Source of the DNA: Clostridia bacterium
GTDB lineage: Bacteria; Bacillota_A; Clostridia; Oscillospirales; CAG-272
Assembly: GCA_017529175.1 (NCBI GenBank)
Contig: JAFXNX010000241.1
Span: 1 to 10,710 of the forward strand
Direction of reading: 5' to 3'
DNA: 10,710 nucleotides
Program-made: the position numbers and the translations under genes
Part shown: positions 1 to 7,396 of the stretch, one piece after another
How positions within the stretch are numbered: position 1 is the stretch's first letter
Layout: the number at the start of each line of letters is the position of its first letter
Notes under the pieces: generated by a model
The model's database searches: none
What the model saw: the letters and a program-made list of their open reading frames with translations, nothing else
What the model was told of the DNA's origin: nothing

Positions 1-1875
1 CCGGTAAAAGACCTTCTCAATTCTCTCCGCTCCATCAATTATGAGAATTACATATCTCTCGAATGGGACCCCGAATGGGTCAGCGAGCTTGCGGACGCAA
101 ATATAATTCTCCCGCAGTTCACCGCATATCTTTCCTCTTACGACGATACCCCCTGGAAGAAGAACAACCTCTACAGCAACAGAGCCGGCACCGGTTCTTT
201 CATATGGAAAAAGGAAGTGCTGATCGAAAAGACTTTTTCCGAAGTGCTTGACGCGGCTGTAAAAAACTTCCCCGATCAGCTTGCGTTTAAATACACGACG
301 CTCGATTATACGAGAACTTACACAGAGTTTCGCGACGACGTTGACGAGTTTGCAAGAGTCCTTGTATCTCTCGGCGTAAAACCCGGCAGTCACGTTGCTA
401 TCTGGGCGTCTAACGTTCCCCAGTGGTATATTACCTTCTGGGCGACAGTAAAGCTCGGCGCGGTACTCGTAACTGTAAACACCAACTACAAGATACACGA
501 GGCGGAATATCTGTTCAGACAGTCGGACACTCATACGATCGTAATGGAAAAGGGGTCGCGTGACTCTCACTATGATGAGATCATGAGCGAGCTTTGTCCC
601 GAACTCGACACAAAACAGCCCGACGAGCCGCTTCACGCAAAGCGTCTTCCCTTCCTTCGCAACATTATCACCGTGGGATACGAACAAAAAGGATGTCTTA
701 CGTGGGAAGCCGCGATGAAGAGAGCGCCGATGGTATCAAAAGAAAAGATTTACCGCATCGCGTCTCAGGTCTCCCCGAACGACGTCTGCAATATGCAGTA
801 TACGTCCGGCACGACCGGATTCCCGAAGGGCGTTATGCTGACTCACTACAATATCGTCAACAACGGAAAATGTATCGGGGACAGAATGGATCTGTCGACC
901 GCGGACAGAATGATGATACAGGTGCCTATGTTCCATTGTTTCGGAATGGTACTCGCCATGACGTCTTCTATGACCCACGGCTCAACGCTTCTACCTCTTC
1001 CCTATTTTTCCGCAAAAGCCGCGCTCTCGTGCGTAAACAACGAACATATCACCGCATTCCACGGAGTACCGACGATGTTTATCTCGATGCTCGAACACGC
1101 GGATTTCCCGAAGACCGACTTCTCATATATGAGAACGGGCATTATGGCGGGGTCTCCCTGTCCGATTAAGATAATGCAGGAAGTCGTTGATAAAATGCAC
1201 ATGAGCGAGATCGTTATAGTTTACGGTCAGACAGAAGCGTCTCCCGGATGTACTATGAGCTCGACCGACGACCCGATCGAAGTCAGAGTCACCACGGTCG
1301 GTTCCGCGATGCCCGAGATCGAATGCAAGATCGTCGACCCTGAAACGGGAGAGGACCTTCCCTGCAACGTAACGGGAGAGTTCGTAGCCCGCGGATACAA
1401 CATTATGAAGGGTTATTACAAAATGCCGAAGGAGACCGCGGCGGCGATCGACGAGGACGGATGGCTCCACACCGGAGACCTCGCCTGCAAAACTCCCGAG
1501 GGCAATTACAAGATAACGGGAAGACTTAAGGATATGATAATTCGCGGTGGCGAGAATATCTATCCGAAAGAAATAGAAGAATTCATCTACACTCATCCGA
1601 AAGTCAGCGACGTACAGGTCATCGGCGTGCCGGACGAACAGTACGGCGAGGAGATCATGGCGTGCATAATCCTCAAAAAAGGCGAGACCATGACCGAAGA
1701 TGAGATAAAAGAATACGTACTCACACACATGGCAAAACACAAAGTGCCTCGCTATATTAGATTTGTCGACTCTTTCCCGATGAACGTAGCCGGAAAGATA
1801 CTCAAGTACAAGATGCGAGAGGAAGCAATTGAACTGTTGGGACTCCAGAAAGCCAACAGTACCGAAACGGCATAA
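1..1875 (+). CDS. Acyl-CoA ligase (AMP-forming) fused to the end of a TIM-barrel-like domain, 5' end missing
   Basis: The ligase would activate a carboxylic acid with ATP to acyl-AMP and then form acyl-CoA in the cytoplasm. The frame is open from base 1 to the TAA at 1873-1875. Counting from the GTG codon at 217 as residue 1, the ANL motifs are all present: phosphate loop YTSGTTGFPKG (195-205), YGQTE (336-340), HTGD (418-421), the hinge motif TGRLKDMIIRGGENIYP (434-450) and the catalytic Lys527 in NVAGKIL. The pattern resembles medium/long-chain ligases of the ACSF2/YngI kind. Before the GTG lie 72 further in-frame codons. Their first ~46 residues (with NYENYISLEWDPEW and IILPQFTAYL) look like the C-terminal end of a sugar phosphate isomerase/epimerase-type TIM barrel, followed by a ~25-residue polar linker. 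A start at 217 is unlikely because its only AAGGA lies one base away, so I treat the gene as a 5'-truncated fusion. The ligase assignment is strong; the TIM-barrel assignment is moderate and the substrate is unknown. Confidence 0.88.
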   Translation, partial: PVKDLLNSLRSINYENYISLEWDPEWVSELADANIILPQFTAYLSSYDDTPWKKNNLYSNRAGTGSFIWKKEVLIEKTFSEVLDAAVKNFPDQLAFKYTTLDYTRTYTEFRDDVDEFARVLVSLGVKPGSHVAIWASNVPQWYITFWATVKLGAVLVTVNTNYKIHEAEYLFRQSDTHTIVMEKGSRDSHYDEIMSELCPELDTKQPDEPLHAKRLPFLRNIITVGYEQKGCLTWEAAMKRAPMVSKEKIYRIASQVSPNDVCNMQYTSGTTGFPKGVMLTHYNIVNNGKCIGDRMDLSTADRMMIQVPMFHCFGMVLAMTSSMTHGSTLLPLPYFSAKAALSCVNNEHITAFHGVPTMFISMLEHADFPKTDFSYMRTGIMAGSPCPIKIMQEVVDKMHMSEIVIVYGQTEASPGCTMSSTDDPIEVRVTTVGSAMPEIECKIVDPETGEDLPCNVTGEFVARGYNIMKGYYKMPKETAAAIDEDGWLHTGDLACKTPEGNYKITGRLKDMIIRGGENIYPKEIEEFIYTHPKVSDVQVIGVPDEQYGEEIMACIILKKGETMTEDEIKEYVLTHMAKHKVPRYIRFVDSFPMNVAGKILKYKMREEAIELLGLQKANSTETA

Positions 1876-1882
1876 GCTGAGT

Positions 1883-1888
1883 AAAGGA
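1883..1888 (+). promoter_or_regulatory. Ribosome binding site for the HTH-cupin-ligase gene
   Basis: AAAGGA lies 6 nt before the ATG at 1895, just after the TAA of the preceding ligase. It decides the start: the frame is open further upstream to a TTG at 1829, but that codon lies inside the preceding gene, has no comparable site, and would add 22 residues with no family resemblance. Confidence 0.75.
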
Positions 1889-1894
1889 ATCTTT

Positions 1895-4177
1895 ATGGAT
1901 ACTAATAAAACCGCATCACAGAATCAACTGTCCGAGGTTGCATCGCGTATAAAAGAAATGCGCGAGATCCTCGGAATGAGCGCAGAGGAGACCGCAAAGA
2001 AAACAGAGCTGTCGCTTGAACAGTATCTTGACTACGAGTCAGGCGCGGTCGATCTCCCGTTCACTTTTATATATAAATGCGCGGGCGTGTTCGGAATAGA
2101 ACTGACCGATCTTCTCGAAGGTCACAGCGCAAAGCTTTCATCTTATACAGTAACGAGGCGCGGAAAAGGTCAGCTCACAGCGCGCGAGGACGGTATTGAA
2201 ATCAGCAACCTCGCTCCCCTTTTCAGAAACAAGATCGCAGAGCCGTACTGGGTAAAATACGAGTACTCCGAAGATCTTCAGTCAAGACCGATCCACACGA
2301 CGACTCACAGCGGTCAGGAGTTCGACCTTGTCATAAGCGGAAAACTCAAAGTACAGGTCGGCGAACATATCACCGTTCTCGGCGAAGGAGACAGTATTTA
2401 TTACGACTCCTCAACACCGCACGGAATGATAGCCGTAGACGGCGGAGACTGCGTATTCTGCGCCGTGGTTCTCCCCGGAGAGCATGACAAAGAAAACGAT
2501 ATCCCGATACACAAGACGGTTATAAACGCACGCGCGTCAGAGGACCTTCTCGTAAAAGAATTTATCGAATGCGACGAAGATGAAAACGGAGTTCCGACGA
2601 AGTTCAATTTCAAAAACACCGACAGATTCAATTTCGCGTTCGACACAGTAGACGCTATCGCGGATAAATATCCGGACAAGCTTGCGATGCTCCACGTATC
2701 AAATGACTTTACGGAAAGAAGATTTTCGTTCAGAGATATCAAGCGCGCGTCCAATCAATGCGCGAACTACTTTAAATCGCTCGGTATAAAACGCGGCGAT
2801 AAGGTAATGCTGATATTGAAAAGGCACTATCAGTTCTGGTTCTCGATGATAGCTCTCCACAAGCTCGGAGCTGTCGCGATACCCGCGACAAATCAGCTCT
2901 TAACTCACGATATAGAATACAGATTCAATACAGCCGGCGTTTCCGCGATCGTTTGTACCGCGGACGGCAATACTGCAGACTACGTTGAAGAAGCCGAAAA
3001 GAACTGCCCAACTCTGAAAACGAAGATAATTGTCAACGGAACAAAAGAGGGTTGGCACAACTTCAACGAAGAGTACGAACTTTACAGCACGCATTTCAAG
3101 AGACAGGACGATTCACCGTGCGGAAACGACACGATGGTGATGTTCTTCACGTCGGGAACGTCCGGTTACCCAAAAATCGCAAGCCACAGCTACAAATACG
3201 CGCTCGGACACTACGCGACGGCTAAATACTGGCACTATGTACAGAGCGACGGACTTCACTTCACGATCTCCGAGACCGGCTGGGGCAAGGCGCTCTGGGG
3301 CAAGCTCTACGGACAGTGGATGTGCGAGGGCGCGGTGTTCGTTTACGACTTTGACAGATTCAAAGCGCAGGATATACTTCCGATGTTCAAGAAGTACAAT
3401 ATCACAACATTCTGCGCGCCGCCTACAATGTACAGAATGCTCATAAAAGACGACCTCTCGCAGTACGATCTTTCATCTATCAAGCACGCGACGACCGCCG
3501 GAGAAGCTCTTAACCCCGAGGTATTCTATCAGTTTGAAAAAGCGACGGGGCTTTCGATCAGAGAAGGCTTCGGTCAGACAGAAACGACTCTGACTATAGC
3601 AAATCTCCTCGGCGACAAGCAGAAGGTCGGATCAATGGGCAAACCGGTATCGTCTTATGATCTCACGATACTCGACCGTGACGGACGCACTTGCGGTATA
3701 GGCGAAACGGGCGAGATCTGTATCAGAGCGGACATCAACAATCCCCCCTGCGGACTCTTCAAAGGATATTACAACGATCCCGAAAAGACCGCAGAGGTAT
3801 GGCACGACGGATATTACCACACCGGAGACGAGGCATGGCGCGATGAGGACGGTTATTACTGGTACATAGGCCGCGCCGACGACGTCATCAAGTCCTCCGG
3901 TTACAGAATAGGACCGTTTGAAATCGAAAATGTTATAATGGAGCTTCCCTACGTTCTCGAATGCGGCGTATCCGCCGCCCCCGACGAGATTCGCGGACAG
4001 GTAGTAAAAGCGAGTATCGTTCTCACCAAAGGCACGGAACCGACGGAAGAACTGAAAAAAGAGATACAGAACTACGTAAAAACTCACACGGCGCCTTACA
4101 AATATCCCAGGATAGTTGTATTCCGCGACGAGCTACCGAAGACTATCAGCGGAAAGATCATCAGAAACAAACTTTAA
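1895..4177 (+). CDS. XRE helix-turn-helix / cupin / AMP-forming acyl-CoA ligase fusion protein
   Basis: This 760-residue protein has three parts. Residues ~14-75 are an XRE/Cro-type helix-turn-helix (SRIKEMREILGMSAEETAKK, ending DLLEG). Residues ~118-192 are a cupin of the kind found in XRE-cupin regulators (THSGQEFDLVISGKLKVQVG, then GDSIYYDSSTPHGM). Residues ~245-760 are a complete ANL ligase: FFTSGTSGYPK (417-427), GFGQTETT (558-565), YHTGDEAW (641-648), [20 protein letters not shown] (659-678) and catalytic Lys754 in ISGKI. The [14 protein letters not shown] hinge is typical of medium-chain and acetyl/propionyl-type acyl-CoA synthetases, unlike the gene upstream. The likely reaction is acid + ATP + CoA to acyl-CoA + AMP + PPi. 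The oxoacid oxidoreductase and IlvE downstream suggest branched short-chain acids. The HTH-cupin head may bind DNA and a small ligand, but its recognition helix (LSLEQYLDYESG) is not the usual XRE pattern, so DNA binding is unproven. The gene starts 19 nt after the upstream stop. Confidence 0.9.
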   Translation: MDTNKTASQNQLSEVASRIKEMREILGMSAEETAKKTELSLEQYLDYESGAVDLPFTFIYKCAGVFGIELTDLLEGHSAKLSSYTVTRRGKGQLTAREDGIEISNLAPLFRNKIAEPYWVKYEYSEDLQSRPIHTTTHSGQEFDLVISGKLKVQVGEHITVLGEGDSIYYDSSTPHGMIAVDGGDCVFCAVVLPGEHDKENDIPIHKTVINARASEDLLVKEFIECDEDENGVPTKFNFKNTDRFNFAFDTVDAIADKYPDKLAMLHVSNDFTERRFSFRDIKRASNQCANYFKSLGIKRGDKVMLILKRHYQFWFSMIALHKLGAVAIPATNQLLTHDIEYRFNTAGVSAIVCTADGNTADYVEEAEKNCPTLKTKIIVNGTKEGWHNFNEEYELYSTHFKRQDDSPCGNDTMVMFFTSGTSGYPKIASHSYKYALGHYATAKYWHYVQSDGLHFTISETGWGKALWGKLYGQWMCEGAVFVYDFDRFKAQDILPMFKKYNITTFCAPPTMYRMLIKDDLSQYDLSSIKHATTAGEALNPEVFYQFEKATGLSIREGFGQTETTLTIANLLGDKQKVGSMGKPVSSYDLTILDRDGRTCGIGETGEICIRADINNPPCGLFKGYYNDPEKTAEVWHDGYYHTGDEAWRDEDGYYWYIGRADDVIKSSGYRIGPFEIENVIMELPYVLECGVSAAPDEIRGQVVKASIVLTKGTEPTEELKKEIQNYVKTHTAPYKYPRIVVFRDELPKTISGKIIRNKL

Positions 4178-4194
4178 TCATTTCAACTTGTTCG

Positions 4195-4200
4195 AAAGGG
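4195..4200 (+). promoter_or_regulatory. Ribosome binding site for the second HTH-cupin-ligase copy
   Basis: AAAGGG lies 7 nt before the ATG at 4208, inside the 30-nt gap between the two paralogues. No hairpin or other signal is apparent in that gap, so the copies are probably co-transcribed. An intact initiation site means that at least the truncated product is likely made. Confidence 0.65.
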
Positions 4201-4207
4201 TGTTCAA

Positions 4208-6493
4208 ATGCAGCAGATCACGGAACTTGATTATAAAATACGCGAGATGGCGGGACGAATACGGACGCTTCGCGAGATAGAAGGATTCACGCCGGCGGAG
4301 ATGGCAAAGAAGACCGACGTCAGCGTCGAGGAATACATATCGTGCGAAGAGGGACGTTCAGACCTCAACTTTGCTTTTATCTACAGATGCGCGCTCGCTT
4401 TCAACGTTGACGTTACGGACATTATCGAAGGCTCGAGCCCCCGTCTTGCGTCTTATACGGTAACGCGCAGCGGCGCGGGTCAGAAGATCGAAAAAGCGCA
4501 CGGCATGATTTACTACAGTCTTGCGTCGGCGTTCAGAAACAGGATCGCGGAACCGCTTCAGGTACACGCCGATTATAAGGAAAACGCCGTAATCGAACTC
4601 ACAACTCACAAAGGCCAGGAGTGCGATATCGTCATAAACGGCGCGCTTAAAGTACAGGTCGGCGAACACAGCGAAGTCCTTCACGCGGGCGACAGTATTT
4701 ATTACGACTCGTCGACTCCTCACGGAATGATCGCCGTTGAAGGCGGAGACTGCGACTTCTATGCGATAGTCCTTAACCCGACCGGAGAGCCGATACCGGA
4801 GCTCCAGCCGACGAAGATCGTCACGTCTCCTCACGCGTCCGCGACTGATTCGCGCGACGGCGAGAGAGTTTACAAAAAGTACGTCGACGTCACGTTCAAT
4901 GAGAACGGAACACCCACCTCGATAAAATTCAAGAACACCGAAAAGTTCAATTTTGCTTTCGACGTATGCGACGTTCTTGCGGATAAGCATCCGGAAAAGC
5001 TCGCTATGCTTCATATTTCGAACGACAAAACAGAACGCCGTTTCACTTTCAGAGACATAAAGAGAGCGTCAAATCAATGCGCAAACTACTTCAAATCGCT
5101 CGGTATACAAAAGGGCGACACGGTAATGCTCGTTCTCAAACGTCACTACCAGTTCTGGTTTGCAATAATGGGACTCAACAAGCTCGGAGCTATCGCGATC
5201 CCCGCGACGAATCAGCTTCAATCTCACGACTTCGAGTACAGATTCAATAAAGCGAGCGTTAAAGCGATCATCTGCACGGCGGACGGCGACACGGCTCATC
5301 AGGTCGACATCGCATCTGAGACGTCGCCCGATCTCAAAGTAAAAATGATCGTCGGCGGCAAACGCGAAGGATGGCGCGACTTTGACGAGGAATACACTCT
5401 TTACAGCGCTCACTTCAAGAGAAGCGAAGACTCCCCTTGCGGAGACGATCCGATGCTTATGTTCTTCACATCCGGCACTTCCGGATATCCGAAGATCGCG
5501 CTTCACAATTACAAGTACCCGCTCGGTCACTTCCATACCGCAAAGTACTGGCACTGCACCGACCCGGACGGGCTCCACTTCACGATCTCCGATACCGGCT
5601 GGGCAAAATCCATGTGGGGCAAGCTCTACGGACAGTGGCTCGCGGAATCCGCGATATTCGTATACGACTTCGACAGATTCCACGCGTCAGACATACTTCC
5701 GATGTTTGCAAAATACCAGATCACAACGTTCTGCGCTCCTCCGACGATGCTCAGGATGCTGATAAAAGAAGACATTTCAAAGTACGATTTTTCGTCAGTC
5801 AAACATATGACGACTGCCGGAGAAGCGCTCAATCCCGAAGTATACAGACAGTTTGAAAAGACGACCGGACTTCAGATACTCGAAGGATTCGGTCAGTCCG
5901 AAAGCACGATGATAATCGGCAATATGCGCGGCGCGCCTCACAAGATCGGCTCGATGGGCAAACCCGCGCCGATATACGACGTACATCTTCTTGACGCGGA
6001 CGGTCACGACGTTGCCGACGGCGACGTGGGCGAGATATGCATCGACCTCTCAGGAGGAAACCCGTGCGGACTTTGCACCGAATACTACAGAGACGAATAA
6101 AAGACGAAGGAAGTTCGCCGCGGCGGCTTCTACCATACGGGCGATCTTGCGTGGCGCGATGAAGACGGCTTCTTCTTCTATGTGGGACGCGCGGACGACG
6201 TCATCAAGTCGTCCGGTTACAGAATAGGTCCGTTTGAGATCGAAAGCGTTATTATGGAACTTCCCTACGTTCTCGAATGCGGCGTATCCGCGGCTCCCGA
6301 CGAGATCCGCGGTCAGGTGGTAAAAGCGAGCATCGTTCTTACTAAAGGCACGGAGCCGACGGAAGAATTAAAAAAAGAAATACAGGACTACGTAAAGAAT
6401 CATACCGCGCCGTACAAGTATCCGAGGATCGTAGTATTCAAGGATTCACTTCCCAAGACGGTCAGCGGAAAGATCCAAAGAAACAAACTTTGA
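4208..6493 (+). pseudogene. Second HTH / cupin / acyl-CoA ligase fusion, interrupted by an in-frame TAA
   Basis: This gene has the same architecture as its upstream neighbour: XRE-type HTH (~residues 10-75), cupin (~115-190, with TTHKGQECDIVINGALKVQV and GDSIYYDSSTPHGM), then the ANL ligase with FFTSGTSGYPK and GFGQSEST. Codon 631 (6098-6100) is TAA. Translation in the same frame then resumes for 130 codons without a frameshift, giving [31 protein letters not shown] and the catalytic-lysine motif VSGKI, and ends with TGA at 6491-6493. The stop aligns with a GAA (Glu) codon in the neighbour (YYNDPEKT against YYRDE-stop-KT), consistent with a single G-to-T change. The 630-residue product would keep the HTH, the cupin and most of the large ligase domain but lose the catalytic lysine domain, so it should not be an active ligase. 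It could still act as a regulator. The rest of the frame is undegraded, so the change is recent, read through, or a sequencing error. Next to the stop, EVWHDG has become EVRRGG, a further divergence. Confidence 0.85.
6098..6100 (+). other. In-frame TAA nonsense codon inside the second ligase
   Basis: The local reading is TAC AGA GAC GAA TAA AAG ACG AAG. The sister gene reads GAT CCC GAA AAG ACC GCA at the same place, so TAA replaces GAA and the frame is kept on both sides. TAA also ends genes at 1873, 4175, 7158, 9214 and 9752, so it is a normal stop in this genome. No Shine-Dalgarno site is seen before the possible restart GTG at 6182. Confidence 0.85.
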
Positions 6494-6494
6494 T

Positions 6495-7160
6495 ATGGAT
6501 TATAAACGGTTAACTATACTATGCGGGCATTACGGTACCGGTAAAACGAATATCGCGGTCAACATGGCGTTCAATCTCAAGAGTAAATACGACAAGTGCG
6601 CCATTGCCGACCTCGATATCGTAAACCCGTATTTCAGGACCAAAGACAGCGAGGACGAATTCACCTCCCGCGGGATAAGGTTCATTTGCTCTGAATACGC
6701 AAACTCGAACCTCGACATCCCCGCTCTCCCGCAGGATATCTACTCGATAACCGACGAGAGGGATACAAGATTTATTCTCGATATCGGAGGTGACGACCGC
6801 GGCGCGTACGTTCTCGGAAGGATCGCTCCTGCGATAAAAGAAGAGGGCGATTACGATATGCTGATGATCGTCAATATGTACAGACCATTGACGAGAGACG
6901 CGGAATCAACGATCGTCGTGATGCGCGAGATCGAAGACGCCTGCGGGATTAAGTTCACCGGGATCGTCAACAATTCGAATCTCGGCGCGGAAACAACGCC
7001 GCAAGACGTTGAGCGCTCTGTCGAGTATGCTGAGAAAATATCGTTCCTCACGGGTCTTCCCGTAAAGCTGACCTGCGCTGAAGCCGCAGTTTCAAAAGGT
7101 ATCGTAAACGTCCCCGGGGAACTCTTCCCTCTTATCCTTCAGAATAAAATATTTGAATAA
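6495..7160 (+). CDS. MinD/ParA/CobQ-like P-loop nucleotide-binding protein
   Basis: This 221-residue protein starts with a phosphate-binding loop, GHYGTGKTN (11-19). Other recognisable elements are a second conserved acidic motif, [13 protein letters not shown] (39-51), a Walker B/switch II-like [12 protein letters not shown] (93-104) and IVNNSNLG (~157-164) in the position of a base-recognition loop. This places it among the CobQ/CobB/MinD/ParA ATPases. The loop lacks the deviant KGGxGKT lysine of true MinD/ParA proteins. No CxxC pair is present, so it does not look like an Mrp/NBP35 iron-sulfur carrier. No signal peptide or membrane segment is visible. The ATG lies one base after the TGA of the interrupted ligase gene and only a weak AAAG-type site precedes it, so translation may depend on ribosomes finishing that gene; the upstream TAA could therefore lower its expression. 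Its position directly before the oxidoreductase suggests a role in assembling or controlling that complex or its ligases, but the function is unknown. Confidence 0.8.
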   Translation: MDYKRLTILCGHYGTGKTNIAVNMAFNLKSKYDKCAIADLDIVNPYFRTKDSEDEFTSRGIRFICSEYANSNLDIPALPQDIYSITDERDTRFILDIGGDDRGAYVLGRIAPAIKEEGDYDMLMIVNMYRPLTRDAESTIVVMREIEDACGIKFTGIVNNSNLGAETTPQDVERSVEYAEKISFLTGLPVKLTCAEAAVSKGIVNVPGELFPLILQNKIFE

Positions 7161-7180
7161 TACAGAAAGGCGATGAAGTT

Positions 7181-7387
7181 ATGGCAAAACTGACTTTCAA
7201 GACGGACTTCTGCAAAGGATGCGGACTGTGTGTCGAGGCGTGCCCGAAACACCTCTTGCGTCTTGCGGAAGAAAAAATCAACAAAAAAGGACACCACCCC
7301 GCAGAGCTCACGGATGAGAGCGCGTGCGTCGGATGCGCGACCTGCGCGCTTATGTGTCCCGACTGTATAATCAAGGTGGAAAGGTAG
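7181..7387 (+). CDS. 2x[4Fe-4S] ferredoxin-type subunit of the 2-oxoacid:ferredoxin oxidoreductase
   Basis: This 68-residue protein has two classic cluster motifs: C11-x2-C14-x2-C17-x3-C21-P and C49-x2-C52-x2-C55-x3-C59-P. One extra cysteine, C62, follows the second motif. It matches the small delta (KorD/VorD) subunit, which carries electrons between the catalytic subunits and free ferredoxin. An AGAAAGG site (7164-7170) lies 10 nt before the ATG. The gene lies 20 nt after the ATPase gene and 9 nt before the alpha subunit. Delta-alpha-beta-gamma is a common order for four-subunit enzymes of this family. A free bacterial ferredoxin would look similar, but the context favours the subunit. Confidence 0.92.
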   Translation: MAKLTFKTDFCKGCGLCVEACPKHLLRLAEEKINKKGHHPAELTDESACVGCATCALMCPDCIIKVER

Positions 7388-7390
7388 GAG
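7385..7390 (+). promoter_or_regulatory. Ribosome binding site overlapping the ferredoxin stop codon
   Basis: TAGGAG combines the TAG stop of the ferredoxin subunit with the Shine-Dalgarno core for the alpha subunit, whose ATG is 6 nt further on at 7397. This fits coupled translation of the two subunits. Confidence 0.65.
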
Positions 7391-7396
7391 ATATTC

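Larger units (their letters stand above)
1895..6493 (+). repeat. Tandem duplication of the HTH-cupin-ligase gene (two ~2.28 kb copies)
   Basis: The unit at 1895-4177 and the unit at 4208-6493 are direct paralogues with the same domain order and almost the same length (760 and 761 codons). Similarity is uneven. The HTH and cupin parts differ at many positions. The final 103 residues (3869-4174 and 6182-6490) differ at only 8 positions by my alignment, and the DNA there shares long exact runs, such as the stretch encoding [19 protein letters not shown]. This fits duplication followed by divergence, with either stronger constraint or gene conversion at the 3' ends. Confidence 0.85.

Noticed and set aside
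217..219. GTG as the start of the first ligase
   Set aside because: It is possible by family length, but its AAGGA is only one base away and the frame is open with family-like residues back to base 1, so an internal codon is more likely.
1123..1740. Long antisense open frames here and at 4358-5014, 5069-5683 and 8029-8781
   Set aside because: They lie opposite well-supported genes, lack ribosome binding sites and recognisable domains, and follow from the codon bias of the sense strand.
1829..1894. TTG start 22 codons upstream for the first HTH-cupin-ligase
   Set aside because: It lies inside the previous ligase, and the ATG at 1895 has a proper ribosome binding site and gives the expected N-terminus.
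3934..3939. TATAAT as a -10 promoter box
   Set aside because: It lies in conserved coding sequence (ENVIME), the nearest TTGAAA is only 10 nt upstream, and the sister copy reads TATTAT at this position.
5382..5856. Overlapping + strand frames inside the second ligase
   Set aside because: They are arginine/serine-rich frame-shifted readings of the ligase with no domain resemblance.
6098..6100. TAA reassigned to an amino acid in this organism
   Set aside because: TAA ends at least five other genes here at sensible family lengths, so general reassignment is not supported.
6182..6493. A separate small gene for the ligase C-terminal domain starting at GTG 6182
   Set aside because: There is no ribosome binding site, and the same frame continues back to the TAA through conserved ligase motifs (FYHTGDLAW), so it is the tail of the interrupted gene.
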